Origin: JBMOKU01 sp049324315
Lineage (GTDB): Bacteria > Bacillota > Clostridia > Peptostreptococcales > Thermotaleaceae
Assembly (NCBI GenBank): GCA_049324315.1
Contig: JBMOKU010000056.1
Coordinates: forward strand, 1-50,811
Direction: 5' to 3'
Length of the DNA: 50,811 bases
Below, one piece after another: positions 1 to 7,551 of this stretch. The notes under the pieces were generated by a model. The model searched no databases, was not told where the DNA came from, and saw only the letters and a program-made list of their open reading frames with translations. Position 1 is the first letter of the stretch. The number at the start of each line of letters is the position of its first letter. The position numbers and the translations under genes are program-made.

Positions 1-33
1 GGATCTGATAACTTCCTTTGGTAAAGTTGACAT
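1..33 (-). CDS. Transposase, N-terminal fragment (IS256-like), running off the window
   Basis: Only the first 11 codons are present (MSTLPKEVIRS). The ATG at 33 is preceded at good spacing by AGAGGAG. Many clostridial IS256-family transposases begin with a short MSTL/MATL-KE(V/L) segment, which is the only protein-level support. It would encode the DDE transposase of the element whose end lies at 125. The call rests on very few residues and on the flanking terminal-repeat-like sequence. Confidence 0.4.
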   Translation of the reverse strand, partial: MSTLPKEVIRS

Positions 34-125
34 AGAAAAACTCCTCTCTGGTTTGGTATTATTTTCTAATTCTTACCAGAAAGGAGCTTCTTATATCGTC
101 CGCCCACAAAATATTTTACAGTCTC
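1..125 (-). mobile_element. End of an IS256-family-like insertion sequence, truncated by the window edge
   Basis: Read on the minus strand, a terminal sequence starting GAGACTGTAAAATATTTTG at position 125 is followed by about 90 bases of leader, a ribosome site (GAGAGGAG) and an ATG at 33. The layout (terminal repeat, short leader, transposase start) and the first residues MSTLPKEVIRS resemble IS256-type transposases of clostridia. The other end is outside the window, so the paired terminal repeat and the target duplication cannot be checked. A CTCC/GGAG, CTGGT/ACCAG inverted repeat in the leader could form a hairpin ahead of the start. Confidence 0.5.
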
Positions 126-394
126 TATTTTACTGCTTTTAGTTTTGCAATGTCAAATGTATTCTCTTTTGTGACTGCTTCAACAATGTTTAATTCGTTG
201 GCAATTATCTCTATTTTAGAATTTAGTTCAATATGTCTATTAGCATTTTGAGCTTCCATATCATTTAGCTGGTTCTTAATGTCTTTCACATCTGATTTTA
301 AATCATTTACATCTGTTTTTAATCCATTCATATCTGTTTTTATTTCATTGATGTCATTTTGCATTGCCAGTAACAGTTGCTTTAACTCTTCCAT
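125..394 (-). CDS. Small coiled-coil protein of unknown function
   Basis: An 89-residue, highly charged protein. Residues about 10-50 form a regular coiled coil in which the heptad-like unit (I/L)KTDVNDLKSD is repeated four times with D/N/K-rich linkers. No membrane segment or Cys is present. The ATG at 394 is chosen over an in-frame GTG at 403 because TAGGAGG lies nine bases before the ATG and overlaps the GTG. The stop codon TAG at 125-127 sits exactly at the boundary of the IS256-like element, its last base being shared with the element end. The C-terminus (AKLKAVK) looks natural, so the gene is probably complete or nearly so. Function cannot be inferred; such proteins often serve as oligomerising or scaffold parts. 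Confidence 0.6.
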   Translation of the reverse strand: MEELKQLLLAMQNDINEIKTDMNGLKTDVNDLKSDVKDIKNQLNDMEAQNANRHIELNSKIEIIANELNIVEAVTKENTFDIAKLKAVK

Positions 395-494
395 AGAATT
401 CACCCTCCTACCAGTATTATTATATCATAATATTAATAGGACAAACAATTCTTGTAAAGGTAGTTATTTAGCCAATCTTCATAGCAATACCTTT

Positions 495-638
495 TCAAAA
501 TAAAGATAATTGTTTTTGGATAACCTTGCTTTTTGCTCCATTTATGATGTCCGCCATTTTATAGCTTATATTAAGCTTGTCGCATTCACTGCAGAAAATT
601 TTTCCATAATCTCTTACTGTTCGGAGACGAGCATTCAT
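495..638 (-). CDS. Possible 47-aa small protein or gene remnant
   Basis: An open frame starting ATG at 638 (MNARLRTVRDYGK) and ending TGA at 495, with one Cys pair (CSEC) and a basic C-terminal half. No convincing ribosome site precedes the ATG. The frame continues about 11 codons upstream to a stop without another start. It may be the tail of a decayed gene. The rest of 404-758 shows no supported gene. Confidence 0.2.
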   Translation of the reverse strand: MNARLRTVRDYGKIFCSECDKLNISYKMADIINGAKSKVIQKQLSLF

Positions 639-758
639 AGGATGGTTTTCGCTTGTATCTATTTCATCATCTCAATTCGCTTTCCGCTTTTTTTCTATCA
701 TAACACAATAAACCTGACGGTAGTATGTCAAGTTTATTATTAATACAGTATATTTTCC

Positions 759-941
759 TTAATCTTTCTTTACCCATGTTCTAAAAATGATAAAGGATTC
801 ATTATCGCAATCCAGACATTTCCGTTGGATCCCTTCTCCGTATTTGCCGCGGCCCCCTAACCACTCCAATTTATTTTTAGCACTTTTCTCAATAACCTTA
901 TCTGAACCGCACTGACCACAGACCAGCCTAAACCCACCCAA
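759..941 (-). CDS. Small zinc-ribbon-like protein
   Basis: About 60 residues with two Cys pairs: CGQC near residue 8 and CLDC about 35 residues later. This is a typical spacing for a four-Cys zinc ribbon. The middle is Gly/Lys-rich (GGRGKYGEG). A TTG at 941 lies nine bases after AAAGGGGG; another in-frame TTG at 947 is only three bases from it, so 941 is preferred. The start region overlaps or abuts the stop of the upstream flavoprotein gene (944), so the two are probably translated in series. It may bind metal or nucleic acid, or act as a redox partner, but nothing specific shows this. Confidence 0.6.
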   Translation of the reverse strand: MGGFRLVCGQCGSDKVIEKSAKNKLEWLGGRGKYGEGIQRKCLDCDNESFIIFRTWVKKD

Positions 942-943
942 AA

Positions 944-2047
944 TCAATTACCCCCTTTGACTGGCGGAACCGATTGATTGTTATCAGATAAAACTAATTT
1001 TAAACCGGTTGAAAGAAGTTTAATCATATCAATATCGGTTCTATATACCAGACTTCTGAGTCCGGGAGTTTTCATAGCCGCTAATAACCGGTCATAATCC
1101 TTATTCGTAGCGGCATTCAACAAAGGCCTAAAGGTATTTAACTGCTGACTCTTTTTCCGTAAGTCGGTTAACAGCAGGTTTATATCTGTGCCTTGGGCAA
1201 TACTCCTCGCTACCATGACACCGGTAACGACTGCATTAAACTGTCCAAAACCCAAGAAAGGTTCAACCCCGCCGCCCGCCGCACCAGCAAAGTAGATTTT
1301 TCCCACCCTGTTGGTTGTAACAGTGCCGGCATGATGGGGTAATTGCCAGGATTCCAGCATGTTGTATTTTTTCAAGATCTCACGAGATTCTAAAAAACGG
1401 TACCAGTATCCATTCAGTTCCTCTTTTTCGATATTTTGAACCACATGGGCAATAACTGCTTTCTTTTTGTTGTAAGGAGCTAAGTAGATATATACTCCTT
1501 TTGTAAGTTCATTGTCCAACCACATTTTTAACGTATCATCTTCAAAGTCACCCTCAAAGACGCCGCCGCTCAGCCAGGTCCGCATGACTTCCTGCCAAAT
1601 GCCATACCGCGTTGGGACTGTCCAGTGCCCATCGGCCACAACCACATAATCAAATTCCTTTTCCAAATCCTCCGGCTGAACGTAACTATTAAAGTGGACT
1701 TCTGATTTCACTTGCTTGCGAAGCTGGTTTTTAACAGAGTTTTTTTCTTGACCTCGAATCATAAAATAGCCTAAAGGACCGGTAACCGTAACTTGATTAT
1801 TGGGTGAATAATGAATGACTTTTCGGAATCGGTTTATCGGTTTTAGTTTAATACTCAATTCTTTGTCAATATATTTAATGGGATCTGCAGCCGGACGGGT
1901 AACCAGCCCTAAAAAAGCAGATACATGGGGATGATACTCACCGATAAAGCTGTTTCGCTCAAAAATGACCGGATAAATGCCATGCTTTTCTAATTCGATT
2001 GCACAGGACAACCCTGCCGTTCCCGCTCCAATAATGGCCACTTTCAT
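944..2047 (-). CDS. FAD/NAD(P)-binding oxidoreductase
   Basis: A 367-residue flavoprotein. The N-terminus VAIIGAGTAGLSCAIELEKHG is a complete Rossmann dinucleotide motif (GxGxxG, then an acidic residue in FERNSF) for FAD. A second glycine-rich stretch near residue 270 (VGKIYFAGAAGGGVEPFLGFG) is the usual C-terminal FAD contact seen in geranylgeranyl-reductase/halogenase-like monooxygenase folds. The start at 2047 is preferred to a longer frame from 2098 because AAAGGA precedes it and the motif then begins at residue 2. It is followed by a zinc-ribbon gene with a few bases of overlap. Substrate unknown; no membrane anchor. Confidence 0.75.
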   Translation of the reverse strand: MKVAIIGAGTAGLSCAIELEKHGIYPVIFERNSFIGEYHPHVSAFLGLVTRPAADPIKYIDKELSIKLKPINRFRKVIHYSPNNQVTVTGPLGYFMIRGQEKNSVKNQLRKQVKSEVHFNSYVQPEDLEKEFDYVVVADGHWTVPTRYGIWQEVMRTWLSGGVFEGDFEDDTLKMWLDNELTKGVYIYLAPYNKKKAVIAHVVQNIEKEELNGYWYRFLESREILKKYNMLESWQLPHHAGTVTTNRVGKIYFAGAAGGGVEPFLGFGQFNAVVTGVMVARSIAQGTDINLLLTDLRKKSQQLNTFRPLLNAATNKDYDRLLAAMKTPGLRSLVYRTDIDMIKLLSTGLKLVLSDNNQSVPPVKGGN

Positions 2048-2160
2048 AACAAGCATTCCTTTCTGATTCTCATTCACTGTTCTTGTTAGTTTTTGCAAGA
2101 AAAATCAAATTATGCTTCTGCATCATTGGATCAGTCTCCACAATATCTATATTTTGCAAC

Positions 2161-2187
2161 AAAAAAGAGTGCTTCCATCACACTCTT
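2161..2187 (-). terminator. Rho-independent terminator overlapping the end of the recombinase-like gene
   Basis: On the minus strand AAGAGTG pairs with CACTCTT around a nine-base loop, followed at once by TTTTTTG. The stem includes the stop codon region of the gene ending at 2178. Confidence 0.7.
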
Positions 2188-2570
2188 AATAGATTATATT
2201 TTGTATTTTGATGTCTGGTTTCCAGCATGATATGGTCTACTCTTGGATCAATGGAATTGCTGGATTTTGCCCTTTTAAACACATAATTGGAATCAGCAAG
2301 CTGTAAATAATTTGAGAAATCAGCTTTCCAATACCGTTTTTGCTTGCTGGCCTCTCGGATAGATTCCATGGTGTCATGAGTCACTTGAATCGTCCTAGCT
2401 TTCCCATCTTCTTCTGTTAATCTAATGCTGTCATTTTCAAAATTACAGTCTGAAATTTTCAAATTTGCCATTTCAGTAAAAGATACGCCTAAAGTATATA
2501 AGATATAAACCAGCGAATCTTGCGCATTCACGATTTCCCTGGTCATAGTTTTCAAATTGTCAGTCATCAT
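2178..2570 (-). CDS. Tyrosine-recombinase-like protein lacking the first catalytic Arg
   Basis: A 130-residue protein resembling the start of the catalytic domain of phage integrases: YTLGVSFTEMANLKISDC aligns with the family pattern of Gly, the catalytic Arg (box I), then E and L-x-W/I-x-D. At the Arg position there is Ser or Phe. The region after residue 60 (GKARTIQVTHDTMESI) continues the usual beta strands. No HxxR or catalytic Tyr box follows, and the protein ends about where box II would start. It is therefore not an active recombinase. It may be a decayed integrase or a DNA-binding regulator; integrase-derived repressors such as MrpR of SPbeta phage are known. Start: ATG at 2570, nine bases after AGGAG, preferred to the ATG directly abutting it. 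Confidence 0.55.
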   Translation of the reverse strand: MMTDNLKTMTREIVNAQDSLVYILYTLGVSFTEMANLKISDCNFENDSIRLTEEDGKARTIQVTHDTMESIREASKQKRYWKADFSNYLQLADSNYVFKRAKSSNSIDPRVDHIMLETRHQNTKYNLLRV

Positions 2571-2582
2571 ATACGCCATCTC

Positions 2583-2684
2583 CTATACATCTACGTTTTG
2601 AATAGAATGTATTTCCTTTCGTAGGGATCGACGCCCTCGTCGTTCCACAAAATTATATACCGCTTTATAGGCGTAAACCTATGT
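2583..2684 (+). repeat. Small MITE-like repeat, family 2, copy 1
   Basis: About 100 bp with imperfect terminal inverted repeats (CTATACATCTACG at the left; the right end ends GGCGTAAACCTATG) and a central GTAGGGATCGACGCCCT-type hairpin. The same unit occurs inverted at 8931-9036 and 36899-37003. It occupies much of the gene-free stretch 2571-2937; beyond it I see only AT-rich DNA and the terminator at 2864. Confidence 0.6.
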
Positions 2685-2863
2685 ACATATGCTTGCTTGT
2701 CCACAAATAAATTATAGCATGAATCGTCTTCCTATTTATGGCTAAAAGTTCCAAAAATTCTTACAATACTTTACAAACTCCAGCGAAGTATGGTATAAAA
2801 TAGATATTTATGTCAGAAAAAGCATTTCTACTTGATTACGTTTTCTTTATTCATTTCAAAGTG

Positions 2864-2890
2864 AAAAAGGGAGTTCTCTGTCTCCCTTTC
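2864..2890 (-). terminator. Rho-independent terminator after the FkbM methyltransferase gene
   Basis: On the minus strand AAAGGGAG pairs with CTCCCTTT around an eight-base loop, followed by TTTC. It lies about 50 bases past the stop at 2938. Confidence 0.7.
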
Positions 2891-2937
2891 TTACTATAAT
2901 GATTAACGACTTATTGTTTTTTTATCATTCAAAATGT

Positions 2938-3714
2938 CTATCTTTTTAGGCTGTCTGATGAGGTGAAAAAGTCCGGATGAATACAAAGCAGATCATCTGA
3001 ATATCCTTTGGCATCAGGTGCATCATACGCTTTTAATTCACCGAACCATGCATTGATCTTATAGATTTTATAATCTGGAAGCAAACTGAATATTTCGGAT
3101 TCACTATATCTCGAACAACTATGGCTTTCAAAGCAAATGATTGGCTTGGATTTTTTGATGAGGTCTTGGGCTCCGCGAATGACTTCATATTCGTAGCCTT
3201 GTGTGTCAATTTTCATTGCTCGAACATTTTTTTTCGTTTCATCATCTAGAATATCATCTACCGTTACGATTTTTACCGATACTTTTTGAAAATCATTTTC
3301 CAAGAGATCATAATAATTAATGGCCGCCAAAGCCTTATTATAATGATCATCCCTGGTTATATGAAAATCCGTCTGGCCGTTAAAGTCGCCTACGGCATAA
3401 TCATATGTTGTGACATTCTTAAATTGATTTATGGTAACATTCCGTTTAAACTGTTCATAAATTTTGGGATGCGGCTCAAAGCCAATACATTTCATATTTG
3501 GAAATGAACTGGCCATAAATAGAGTATAGTATCCTATATTGGCCCCGATATCCAAAAATGCACCCTCATCTTTTAATAGACTGGCCAACATCCTTACAAG
3601 GCCTATCTCCCATCCACCATACTCAACAATATAATCCTCAATTAAGCCGGGTCTGTCCAGGATCATCTTAAACATACTATTTTTAGTTGTTAAATCTATA
3701 ATTTGCTGTGTCAT
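2938..3714 (-). CDS. FkbM family SAM-dependent methyltransferase
   Basis: A 258-residue soluble protein with a clear class I methyltransferase core: motif I FLDIGANIGYYTL at about 52-64, the acidic ribose-binding residue in FEPHP (about 79), and the FkbM signature KIDTQGYEYEVIRGA at about 167-181 followed by IICFESH. FkbM-type enzymes methylate hydroxyls of sugars or polyketides; the true substrate here is unknown. The gene stands alone between repeats and has its own terminator. The ATG at 3714 is 11 bases after AAGGAG. No neighbouring glycan genes are present to suggest a target. Confidence 0.8.
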   Translation of the reverse strand: MTQQIIDLTTKNSMFKMILDRPGLIEDYIVEYGGWEIGLVRMLASLLKDEGAFLDIGANIGYYTLFMASSFPNMKCIGFEPHPKIYEQFKRNVTINQFKNVTTYDYAVGDFNGQTDFHITRDDHYNKALAAINYYDLLENDFQKVSVKIVTVDDILDDETKKNVRAMKIDTQGYEYEVIRGAQDLIKKSKPIICFESHSCSRYSESEIFSLLPDYKIYKINAWFGELKAYDAPDAKGYSDDLLCIHPDFFTSSDSLKR

Positions 3715-3903
3715 GAATCATACCGCTCCTTTCAGCTTACTCAAATACGAATTTCTTGATGTACACGTACAGCTATCATCTGAATCTACACTTTTGACAT
3801 GTATTATCTTTATATCGCAATATATCATATGCCGCATGTCCTATTTGGACACAACTCTAATCTCTCATGTCATAGTTTATATATATCACGGCAGAGGTAT
3901 CTT

Positions 3904-3965
3904 GTAGGGGCGACCATTGGTCGTCCGATATCCGCCATGGGCAAGCGAACACTGTTCGCCCCTAC
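3904..3965. repeat. 62-bp palindromic repeat unit
   Basis: Perfect 10-bp terminal inverted repeats (GTAGGGGCGA at 3904-3913 and TCGCCCCTAC at 3956-3965) enclose two smaller palindromes, GCGACCATTGGTCG and GCGAACACTGTTCGC. It is GC-rich against AT-rich surroundings. No coding potential. It lies in the 360-bp gap between divergently placed genes (3715-4074), in which nothing else is recognisable. Confidence 0.65.
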
Positions 3966-4074
3966 GACTATCGTTGTGCTTTCCAGCAAATATGACATAT
4001 TTATAAAGAATACAAACGAGATATCTCATCATGTATCTAGTCGATTATCCATTTCTCCCTAAACTGCCTATATA

Positions 4075-4986
4075 CTAACGGAATAAAATTAATATCTGAT
4101 TTTCTCCAGTCCTCTTCATTACGCGGTAACCTTCACTGGCAGCCGTGGCAATGCCTTCGTCATTGGGTCTACAGTAGCCTCCTGCCTTACAGGTACCATC
4201 ATCCCGGACAAGGAGTTTCCCCAGCAACCCTACAGCTACCCAATCTGGGCACGTTATACGAGAATTACACTTTTTATCAGGGTCCCATTCTGGATTCATT
4301 TTCTTCCGCATCTCCTTACGTTCTTCCATGATAACCTTTCCTTCGCTGTCTGTTACTGCTGCAATAGTAACCTCTTCATAAATAGGACGATTCCAGTCAT
4401 CCAGCAGATACTTGCTGCATTCCGGATTCTCAGTGTCTGCTAGGACACCGGGGTTGGAGCTGGTAACACCCAGTATATACGTATCACTGGCATTAGCCTT
4501 TCGAATTTGGTCACTTTCGCCATCAAAGGTTACAAAGTATCCTACATTGATGAGTTCCTCTCCTGATATCTCAAACATTTCCGCGTAGTCGCAGGCCCCG
4601 GCAGCCGTGATATATGCGGAGGCAGTTACTGTACTGTCAAAGCAAGCACTACCATTGCTCAGTATTTTCGTCACGACAGCGGTGGTATCGCATATAGCTG
4701 CCCCATTAACCAAATACCATGAAAATGGAAGATCCACTGCAGGGTTTGGTCCCCCCAACTGTCCCATGACATGGACACCATCTAGTCCATTTGCACATGT
4801 GCCAATTCCTTCTGTATGGTAACTTACTCCGCTGGCTATTGTACTTGATCCTTCTGCATGGGCTGAAATCCCGCTGGCTGTTGTTTCCCTTCCCTCAGCA
4901 TGGGAGCAATCCCCCACTGCCAGGGTATTACACCCCTCTGCTTCCGAACAAGTTCCTAGGGCTTGTGCATTACAACCATCGACCAT
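4075..4986 (-). CDS. G2 (IMC) autoproteolytic peptidase protein with YadA-like head repeats
   Basis: A 303-residue protein in two parts. Residues about 5-70 hold tandem 14-residue repeats of the pattern AEGxxTxASGxxSHAEG, as in trimeric YadA heads and phage tail fibres. The rest matches the G2 peptidase/intramolecular chaperone domain, with the signature CDYAEMFEI near residue 138, then VGYFVTFDGE and YILGVTSSNPGVL. In phage appendages (for example phi29 gp12) this domain helps trimer folding and then cuts itself off. No other tail gene is near, so it is an orphan. The ATG at 4986 follows AAAGGGG at good spacing and removes an 18-residue upstream extension. The repeats are unusually Cys-rich (GCNAQALGTCSEAEGC). 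Confidence 0.8.
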   Translation of the reverse strand: MVDGCNAQALGTCSEAEGCNTLAVGDCSHAEGRETTASGISAHAEGSSTIASGVSYHTEGIGTCANGLDGVHVMGQLGGPNPAVDLPFSWYLVNGAAICDTTAVVTKILSNGSACFDSTVTASAYITAAGACDYAEMFEISGEELINVGYFVTFDGESDQIRKANASDTYILGVTSSNPGVLADTENPECSKYLLDDWNRPIYEEVTIAAVTDSEGKVIMEERKEMRKKMNPEWDPDKKCNSRITCPDWVAVGLLGKLLVRDDGTCKAGGYCRPNDEGIATAASEGYRVMKRTGENQILILFR

Positions 4987-5176
4987 ATTGAAAACCCCTT
5001 TCAATAAAATATCTTTTTGGCAGTATATAATATGATACATGTCCTATATGGTGCCAAGCGAAAAAACACCTTTTATACGGAATTTTTCATGATTCTTTGG
5101 ATAGGTCTGTCACACTTCTATAGAATGGACATATTATACTATCGGAAAAGGAAATATTGAAAGGAGGGAATATGCT

Positions 5177-5554
5177 ATGAGAAGAGCATTAAATAAAAAG
5201 CGTGACATTACGAAGGGTATGGTACTATTTCCATATGGAGAAATGGGTAAATTTAACGAACTCATGGAACAGTATGGAGACATGCCAACTAGGCAAATTT
5301 ACAGAGAAATAGCAAGGGTAAAGGGTGAAGTTTCCCAAGAAGTTGTAGACCAGCACTTGAAAAATCTAGATACATTAACTACCATGGAAGGATTTATGAC
5401 AGAAGATCATAAAGAAAAAGTAGAGAGGGTTAAGGTTTTACTTGGAATGCCAGGGCCTCAATCTAAAGGTGCTCAAAGTGAAAATATAGAAACAGAATTT
5501 GTATCTGGTACCAGTTTATTACTATGGTTCTTAATTCTTGTTGCTATTTGGTAA
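5177..5554 (+). CDS. Unknown 125-aa protein with C-terminal membrane segment
   Basis: I do not recognise this gene. It has a strong AAAGGAGGG ribosome site. Residues 1-95 are charged and mostly helical (KFNELMEQYGDMPTRQIYRE, then KEKVERVKVLLGMPG). Residues about 108-125 (GTSLLLWFLILVAIW) form a single C-terminal hydrophobic segment ending the protein, suggesting a tail-anchored membrane protein with the body in the cytoplasm. The Gly-rich then hydrophobic ending is reminiscent of short YjcZ-type sporulation proteins, but the rest is not. Transcribed alone and followed by a terminator. Confidence 0.65.
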   Translation: MRRALNKKRDITKGMVLFPYGEMGKFNELMEQYGDMPTRQIYREIARVKGEVSQEVVDQHLKNLDTLTTMEGFMTEDHKEKVERVKVLLGMPGPQSKGAQSENIETEFVSGTSLLLWFLILVAIW

Positions 5555-5585
5555 ATATAAGGTGTTCATAAATATACTCGTTAGA

Positions 5586-5622
5586 AAATCCAAAGAATCT
5601 ATAGGTTCTTTGGATTTCTTTC
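5586..5622 (+). terminator. Rho-independent terminator
   Basis: A perfect 12-bp stem AAATCCAAAGAA / TTCTTTGGATTT with an eight-base loop, followed by CTTTC. It ends the 125-aa gene. Confidence 0.75.
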
Positions 5623-5634
5623 ATTATTTATAGA

Positions 5635-5771
5635 TTTGCATCCGCTTCGCCACGGGGGCAGTTCCATCGATTTCCCTTTGGTCCTTCGCTACGCTTCGGA
5701 AACGCTCGAACCGTCCCCATGGCTCCGCTACTTTGTAATTTACTGTAATATACTTAGTATTATTTATATAG
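5635..5771 (+). repeat. MITE-like repeat, family 1, copy 1 (left end degenerate)
   Basis: Shares its core (GTCCTTCGCTACGCTTCGGA and a G-rich/C-rich hairpin with TTCCATCG and GAACCGTCCC) and its right end (ACTGTAATATACTTAGTAT, ending TTTATATAG) with copies at 8812 and 36031. The left terminal repeat is missing here. It ends 14 bases from the stop of the SIMPL gene at 5786. Confidence 0.75.
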
Positions 5772-5785
5772 AACGCAAATCCATA

Positions 5786-6490
5786 TTAGAATGAATAGGA
5801 AAAGATCGCCTCTATCCTTGCCGTTATGCGGATTTCTCCGGTCTGTATGGGGGTAGTGGGTTCAGCTTTGGCCAAGAGCAAATCCGATGAAGGAGCTTGC
5901 TGATAGCTTTCTTCAACGATACGGATAGGTACTTTAGAAACAATTACATCCAGTTTTCTTCCGATCATCATGGCTTTCGATACAGCATCATCAATGGCTT
6001 TTGATAATGCTTGCTGATAGTATTTCGCAGGATCTGAAACCGTGAAGGTAATATTATTGACAACATTGGCCCCGCTTCTCACAGCCGCATCAATGATTTC
6101 ACCGGTTTCATCCATATCCCGTATCGTAACTTTTAAGGTATGCTCAACACGATATCCCCTAAATATTTGTTTTCCTTCTACATAATCATACTGAGGGAAA
6201 ATCTGATAAGACTGTGTCTGGATATCCCGGGAGGATATTCCTATATTCTTTAGGGTATCAATGACTTCTGTGGTCTTTTGCGCATTTTCTTCCTGAGCAG
6301 CCTGCAATTCTTTATTTTCTGTGATGACACCTAAAACAACCACGGCTATATCCGGTTGTACTTGAACGCTTCCCACCCCTTCTACTTTTAACCTTCCGTC
6401 ACTGTGTCGCAAATATGCTTGATAGTCCATAGAGACAGGATCATATGAAGGGTATGCACTTCTAAATCCATATGAAGGTAAATATGACAT
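5786..6490 (-). CDS. SIMPL (DUF541) domain protein
   Basis: A 234-residue protein. From about residue 33 the SIMPL domain is plain: LKVEGVGSVQVQPDIAVVVL, then IQTQSYQIFPQYDY (about 107), YRVEHTLKVTIRD, and the closing AKYYQQALSKAIDDAVSKA. SIMPL proteins are usually envelope proteins, but no signal peptide is visible here: the N-terminus is a Tyr/Ser/Pro-rich stretch (MSYLPSYGFRSAYPSYDPVS), so this form may be cytoplasmic. In clostridia such short-tailed forms are common. Biochemical role not established. It is a single gene with its own upstream region shared with the divergent radical SAM gene. Confidence 0.8.
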   Translation of the reverse strand: MSYLPSYGFRSAYPSYDPVSMDYQAYLRHSDGRLKVEGVGSVQVQPDIAVVVLGVITENKELQAAQEENAQKTTEVIDTLKNIGISSRDIQTQSYQIFPQYDYVEGKQIFRGYRVEHTLKVTIRDMDETGEIIDAAVRSGANVVNNITFTVSDPAKYYQQALSKAIDDAVSKAMMIGRKLDVIVSKVPIRIVEESYQQAPSSDLLLAKAEPTTPIQTGEIRITARIEAIFSYSF

Positions 6491-6631
6491 CTTTCTTCAT
6501 CCTTCCATTTTCACAAATATATGGTTTATTTTATCATATGAAAATTATGAAATTGTGGTAACGAATACAACTCATATCTTAAACGAATATGGGAAGGATA
6601 AACTTGAATACTTGTAGGAAAGGTGAAAGAT

Positions 6632-7540
6632 ATGTATAGACCAGGCTATTTATCCTTGTTGGAAAACGGAGAATTTGAAAACCGTGTGCATAAACTCAAC
6701 ACTATGCTGGAAAACTGTGTCTTATGTCCCCATCAGTGTCAAGTAAATAGAAAAAAAGGCGAGCGGGGTTACTGCAGAACATTGGAAAAGGCTGTTGTTT
6801 CTGGGGCTGAAGCACATTTTGGAGAAGAAAAGGAGCTGGTAGGCCGACATGGTTCAGGCACCATTTTCTTTTCTCACTGCAATCTAAAATGCGTCTTTTG
6901 TCAAAATTATGAAATCAGCTTCTGTGGTGAGGGAGAAGAAGTTACTGCTGAAGCATTGGCAAATACCATGCTTTATCTACAAAAAAGAAATTGTCATAAT
7001 ATAAATCTTGTATCTCCCGGTCATATTGTTCCACAGATTGCAGAAGCCATTTTTATCGCGGCAAAAAAAGGTCTGCATATCCCCATTGTCTATAATACCA
7101 ACGGATATGATTTAACGGATACGCTACAATTGTTAGATGGTATCGTAGACATTTATATGCCGGATATTAAATTTGCTGATGATGAGATTGCACAAAAATA
7201 TCTGGGTGTAAAAAAATATTTCTCAATTGCAGCAAATGCAGCAAAAGAGATGTATGGTCAGGTAGGCAATTTGGTAACAGATGACCGAAATATTGCTTAT
7301 AGGGGATTGATGATCCGTCATTTGGTTATGCCTGAAAACATTACAGGGACTGAAAAAATTATGAAGTTTATAGCCGATGAACTATCCAAGGATACTTATG
7401 TCAATATCATGGCGCAGTATTATCCTATGCATAAAGCATATGAATTTGAAGCGTTGAGGAGAAGAATAACAAAAGAAGAGTTTTCCAATGCCATTTTATC
7501 AGCGAAAGCAGCCGGGCTGAGAAACATAAGGGATTTTTAA
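6632..7540 (+). CDS. PflA-like radical SAM protein (pyruvate formate-lyase-activating-enzyme-related)
   Basis: A 302-residue radical SAM enzyme. The 4Fe-4S/SAM motif is CNLKCVFCQN near residue 85. An N-terminal Cys cluster CVLCPHQCQVNRKKGERGYC (about 28-47) is typical of the PflX/AmmeMemoRadiSam-associated group, which lies close to PflA. Later segments (LVSPGHIVPQI, VYNTNGYD, DIYMPDIKFADDE, RHLVMPENI, NIMAQYYPMHKA) fit the family throughout. It would make a glycyl or substrate radical in the cytoplasm; the target is unknown and no glycyl radical enzyme is adjacent. ATG at 6632 is chosen because AGGAAAGG lies eight bases before it; a GTG at 6623 lies inside that site. A weak GGGA/TCCC hairpin and TTTTTT follow the stop. 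Confidence 0.85.
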   Translation: MYRPGYLSLLENGEFENRVHKLNTMLENCVLCPHQCQVNRKKGERGYCRTLEKAVVSGAEAHFGEEKELVGRHGSGTIFFSHCNLKCVFCQNYEISFCGEGEEVTAEALANTMLYLQKRNCHNINLVSPGHIVPQIAEAIFIAAKKGLHIPIVYNTNGYDLTDTLQLLDGIVDIYMPDIKFADDEIAQKYLGVKKYFSIAANAAKEMYGQVGNLVTDDRNIAYRGLMIRHLVMPENITGTEKIMKFIADELSKDTYVNIMAQYYPMHKAYEFEALRRRITKEEFSNAILSAKAAGLRNIRDF

Positions 7541-7551
7541 TTTCCCGTTTT

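Noticed and set aside
510..743. Open plus-strand frame of 77 codons
   Set aside because: No ribosome site, odd composition and no family likeness; only the opposite-strand small frame 495-638 had even weak support.
3904..3965. CRISPR repeat
   Set aside because: A single palindromic unit with no regular spacers or further copies beside it.
5051..5070. Second sigma-54 promoter (TTGGCAC on the minus strand)
   Set aside because: No GC element at the required spacing; the -12 position reads AGGA.
4075..5554. Prophage region around the G2 peptidase
   Set aside because: No structural, packaging or lysis genes on either side; the neighbours are chromosomal-type genes and repeats.
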